In this document: one piece after another, positions 6,380 to 8,365 of the stretch
Numbering within the stretch: the first letter of the stretch is position 1
How the letters are laid out: each line of letters begins with the position of its first letter
From: Chitinophaga pinensis
Lineage (GTDB): Bacteria > Bacteroidota > Bacteroidia > Chitinophagales > Chitinophagaceae
Length of the DNA: 8,365 bases
Assembly (NCBI GenBank): GCA_945872805.1
Contig: CAMCBE010000070.1
Span: forward strand, 1-8,365
Direction of reading: 5' to 3'
The notes under the pieces: generated by a model
What the model was told of the DNA's origin: nothing
The model's database searches: none
What the model saw: only the letters and a program-made list of their open reading frames with translations
Translations under genes and position numbers: made by a program

Positions 6380-6814
6380 TTGTTAAACGGAATAAACCCT
6401 ATCATTTCTCCAGAACTACTAAAAATTTTGATGGAGATGGGACATGGCGATGAAATCGTCTTTTGTGATCGAAATTTTCCTGCAGCATCAAAAGCAAAAA
6501 ATTTGATTCGGTATGATGCATGTAATTCTATTCTAACCATGTTAGATGCTATACTGCCATTGTTCCCACTGGATTATGCTGCTCCACATTCCTTAATCAT
6601 TATGCATCCTGCTGTTAAGCAAGCTACAGATCCTCCAATATGGGGGGCATTTATCAATAAGGTTAAGGAATATCCCGATGGAGGTAAAGAAGCGTTAATT
6701 GTGGAACGATTGGATTTCATTGAGCGCGCAAAAAATGCTTACTGTATTGTATTGACCGGTGAAACTGCACGTTGTGGTAATCTAATATTAAAAAAAGGGG
6801 TGGTTCCTGCCTAG
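6380..6814 (+). CDS. fucU: L-fucose mutarotase (RbsD/FucU family)
   Basis: 144 residues, close to E. coli FucU (140). It interconverts the alpha and beta anomers of L-fucose in the cytoplasm so that the sugar can enter catabolism. The whole protein follows the family: MLNGINPIISPELLKILMEM at the N-terminus, MGHGDEIV with H22, CDRNFPA with D30, AYCIVLTGE at 120-128 and GNLILKKGV near the end. The start codon is TTG at 6380-6382: no in-frame ATG lies upstream and the family's M-L-x-G-I start coincides with it. It stands alone, with no fucose isomerase, kinase or aldolase in the window, divergent from the glycoside-hydrolase-like gene (162-bp spacer) and converging on the Dabb gene with 31 bp between stops. 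Ribose pyranase (RbsD) is the nearest alternative, but the FucU-type motifs favour fucose. Confidence 0.88.
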   Translation: MLNGINPIISPELLKILMEMGHGDEIVFCDRNFPAASKAKNLIRYDACNSILTMLDAILPLFPLDYAAPHSLIIMHPAVKQATDPPIWGAFINKVKEYPDGGKEALIVERLDFIERAKNAYCIVLTGETARCGNLILKKGVVPA

Positions 6815-6845
6815 CCCGATTTCATTTTAGTTATACCTGTCTCGC

Positions 6846-7136
6846 TTAATGAATTGTTTCAAAATCTAATTCCATGAATTTTTCTACGGATGGAATCCAA
6901 TGATATTGAACAAAATGACTGTGTAACGGATGGGTGGCATAATAATCATATTCTTTTTGAGTATCGAATTCCATAATTATCCCGTAATCAAAATCATTTT
7001 TCTTACTTGTTTGCTTCACACACCGAAAATTTACTATACCAGGTATAGTGATTAGCGTATTAACTGCTTCAAAAAATAAATTTTCTTCAATAGAAGATTT
7101 CGGATAAGAGAGTTTGAAGAAAACAGAATGCGTCAT
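6846..7136 (-). CDS. Dabb-domain (stress-responsive alpha/beta barrel) protein
   Basis: 96 residues, one complete Dabb (dimeric alpha/beta-barrel) domain. The N-terminal strand HSVFFKLS (3-10), the central NFRCVKQTSKKNDFDYGI region (36-53), the MEFDTQKEYDYYATHPLHS segment (55-73) and the closing HWIPSVEKFMELDFE (79-93) follow the family pattern, including the HPxH helix start. Such proteins are small cytoplasmic dimers; functions are diverse (stress proteins, polyketide cyclases, mutarotase-like folds) and none can be assigned here. Its ATG (7134-7136) lies 4 nt after the stop of the SGNH esterase gene, so the two are almost certainly co-transcribed and translationally linked. It carries no signal peptide, unlike its partner. 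Confidence 0.85.
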   Translation of the reverse strand: MTHSVFFKLSYPKSSIEENLFFEAVNTLITIPGIVNFRCVKQTSKKNDFDYGIIMEFDTQKEYDYYATHPLHSHFVQYHWIPSVEKFMELDFETIH

Positions 7137-7140
7137 TATT

Positions 7141-7962
7141 TTATTTTTTGAATTTTTTAATCAAGGCGTCAGCAATAATCTTATATCCTTTATCGGATGG
7201 ATGCAATCCGTCATATGTTAGGTTTGTTGCTTTTTCTGGGTATGGGTATTCATCTGTTGATGGATTGAATGGTACATCTATGAATTCAGGATATTTGTAT
7301 TTTTTATAGCTTCCACTTGATGAATCTTTAAGCCATTTAAAACGGACAAGTTTTGTATGGTCCATCTTTTTTTCATGGTAAAGGTTAACCACGTCAATCT
7401 TTTCATGATTTGAAATCTCTACAATAGCATTAGCCACTGCTTCGAGCTGTTGACCATCTTTTTCTCTATATGAGCCATATGCATTGTTTTCAAAATCGTT
7501 TATGTAGACAAAGTCAACGCGTTTCATGGGGGTTATGAGCACAATTTTTGCTTTGTTATTCAACGAGTGCAGTTTGTCAATAATAATCCTAAATGCACCA
7601 TATACCGTTTCATTTCCTGTATTATTTAGATAGTCATTAAAGGATCCTATGGATTTACCTCCCCACCAATCATTTGTCCCTAAAAAAACTGAGTATACAT
7701 CGGCTTTTGGAATTCCAAGCTTTTCAATTTCGTGTGCGATGTTCGTGGCTGTCCACCCATTAAACCCTTTATTGATGTAATGTATATAAGGAATTTTTTC
7801 GACTACCTGTGTCATATATCCTTTGGTGATGCGATTTCCAGTTTCATCTTGATGATCATTCAAGTATGTAATTGAATCTCCTATAGCAACCCATGTTATT
7901 TCTTTAGGAGTAAATGAAAAATATATAGTAGCAATAAGTAGCACAACTGTTATTCTTTTCAT
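7141..7962 (-). CDS. Secreted SGNH/GDSL-family esterase
   Basis: 273 residues with all four SGNH blocks in order: GDSIT at 28-32 (S30 nucleophile), GFNGWT at 66-71 (block II glycine), GTND at 95-98 (N97, oxyanion hole), and DGLHP at 251-255 (D251 and H254, catalytic pair). A hydrophobic N-terminus (MKRITVVLLIATIYFSF) is a likely signal peptide or anchor, placing the enzyme in the periplasm or outside. Family members remove acetyl or acyl groups from glycans and lipids; the substrate here is unknown. A good Shine-Dalgarno, AAGGTG (7972-7967), lies 4 nt from ATG 7960-7962 and fixes the start. A weak -7-like box, TACATTTA (7990-7983), precedes it. First gene of a two-gene unit with the Dabb protein. 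The 155-220 region is lysine- and polar-rich and not typical of short SGNH enzymes. Confidence 0.88.
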   Translation of the reverse strand: MKRITVVLLIATIYFSFTPKEITWVAIGDSITYLNDHQDETGNRITKGYMTQVVEKIPYIHYINKGFNGWTATNIAHEIEKLGIPKADVYSVFLGTNDWWGGKSIGSFNDYLNNTGNETVYGAFRIIIDKLHSLNNKAKIVLITPMKRVDFVYINDFENNAYGSYREKDGQQLEAVANAIVEISNHEKIDVVNLYHEKKMDHTKLVRFKWLKDSSSGSYKKYKYPEFIDVPFNPSTDEYPYPEKATNLTYDGLHPSDKGYKIIADALIKKFKK

Positions 7963-7966
7963 ATTT

Positions 7967-7972
7967 CACCTT
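7967..7972 (-). promoter_or_regulatory. Strong Shine-Dalgarno of the SGNH esterase gene
   Basis: Read on the minus strand, AAGGTG precedes the ATG at 7962 by 4 nt. It is the clearest ribosome-binding site in the window; most other genes here have none recognisable. It supports the chosen start and suggests efficient translation. Confidence 0.6.
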
Positions 7973-8114
7973 TAATTAGAAATAAATGTATTGAATAAAT
8001 AACAGATAACATTATTTTAGTCTTGAAGTATTTAACTGTTAATGAATTTCAATTTTCATATTCTATCTAACAGAATTTTTTGACAATTCTATATCTTTAG
8101 TGCTCAAAAAAATC

Positions 8115-8365
8115 ATGAATAAAATCACTATCTCATCACAGATTAACGCTCCGATATCAACAGTATGGGACTACTGGACGAGCCCTCAACATGTTCAGGA
8201 ATGGAATTTTGCAAGTAACGATTGGCATTGCCCTAGTGCTAGTAGCAGTTTCATAGTTGGTGGTGAATTTCACTACATCATGGCTGCCAAAGATGGGTCA
8301 GTAAACTTTGATTTTTGGGGCACATTTGTAAAAATCAATCAACTTCAGTCTATAGATATAGTGTT
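8115..8365 (+). CDS. AHSA1/SRPBCC-domain protein, N-terminal part (cut by window edge)
   Basis: 83 complete codons from ATG 8115 to the right edge, with no stop. The start MNKITISSQINAPISTVWDY is the classic first strand and helix of SRPBCC (START-like) proteins of the AHSA1 group. It is followed by the PQHVQEWNFAS segment and the GGEFHYIMAAKDGS / FDFWGTFVKI strands that line the family's cavity. Full-length relatives are about 140 residues, so roughly 60% is present. These proteins bind small hydrophobic ligands or partners; function is generally unknown. An in-frame GTG at 8100 is possible but would add five residues absent from the family pattern. A weak -7-like box, TATCTTTA, is at 8092-8099. 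Divergent from the SGNH esterase gene (152-bp spacer). Confidence 0.82.
   Translation, partial: MNKITISSQINAPISTVWDYWTSPQHVQEWNFASNDWHCPSASSSFIVGGEFHYIMAAKDGSVNFDFWGTFVKINQLQSIDIV

Overview
The window looks like chromosomal DNA from a member of the Bacteroidetes (Bacteroidota), perhaps a sphingobacterium- or flavobacterium-like organism. This rests on the strong AT bias, weak or absent Shine-Dalgarno sequences at most starts, a perfect TAnnTTTG-type -7 promoter element before the lipid kinase, and protein families common in that phylum: an ArsM with an SNCVLNL motif, a sulfatase-fold LtaS-like membrane enzyme with an NGRKS nucleophile motif, and a secreted IDEP / YFTYW glycoside-hydrolase-like protein. 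The genus assignment is inference; the phylum is fairly safe.

Layout. (1) Positions 2-76: the 3' end of an unidentified plus-strand gene, closed by a 12-bp perfect stem-loop (88-118) that it shares with the converging arsenic operon. (2) Positions 120-1775, minus strand: a compact arsR-arsM-arsC operon (As(III)-responsive repressor, arsenite methyltransferase, thioredoxin-type arsenate reductase). A 16-bp near-palindrome lies just before arsR and is the likely ArsR operator; a possible promoter lies further upstream. No arsenite efflux pump is present. (3) Positions 1968-4840, plus strand: a YegS/DgkB-type lipid kinase followed by a five-helix LtaS-like phosphoglycerol/phosphoethanolamine transferase, probably acting in envelope lipid chemistry. 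(4) Positions 4994-6217, minus strand: a secreted TIM-barrel glycoside-hydrolase-like protein. It is divergent from (5) fucU (6380-6814, plus), an L-fucose mutarotase starting at TTG. (6) Positions 6846-7962, minus strand: a two-gene unit of a secreted SGNH/GDSL esterase and a Dabb-domain protein, 4 nt apart. (7) Positions 8115 to the right edge: the 5' part of an AHSA1/SRPBCC-family gene.

How the genes work together. The ars operon reduces As(V) to As(III) and methylates the product, under ArsR control. The lipid kinase and the LtaS-like enzyme could form a diacylglycerol-recycling pair, as in Gram-positive lipoteichoic acid synthesis, which would be unexpected in a Gram-negative. The glycoside-hydrolase-like protein, fucU and the SGNH esterase loosely suggest use of decorated (fucosylated or acetylated) glycans, but no SusC/SusD pair or fucose catabolic cluster is visible. 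Every intergenic gap is under 200 bp, and I saw no tRNA, rRNA, CRISPR array, insertion sequence or phage gene. Nothing in the window is clearly a new system. The most unusual points are the lipid kinase/LtaS-like pairing, the pump-less ars operon with a cysteine-rich ArsR, and the apparent lack of a standard nucleophile in the glycoside-hydrolase-like protein.
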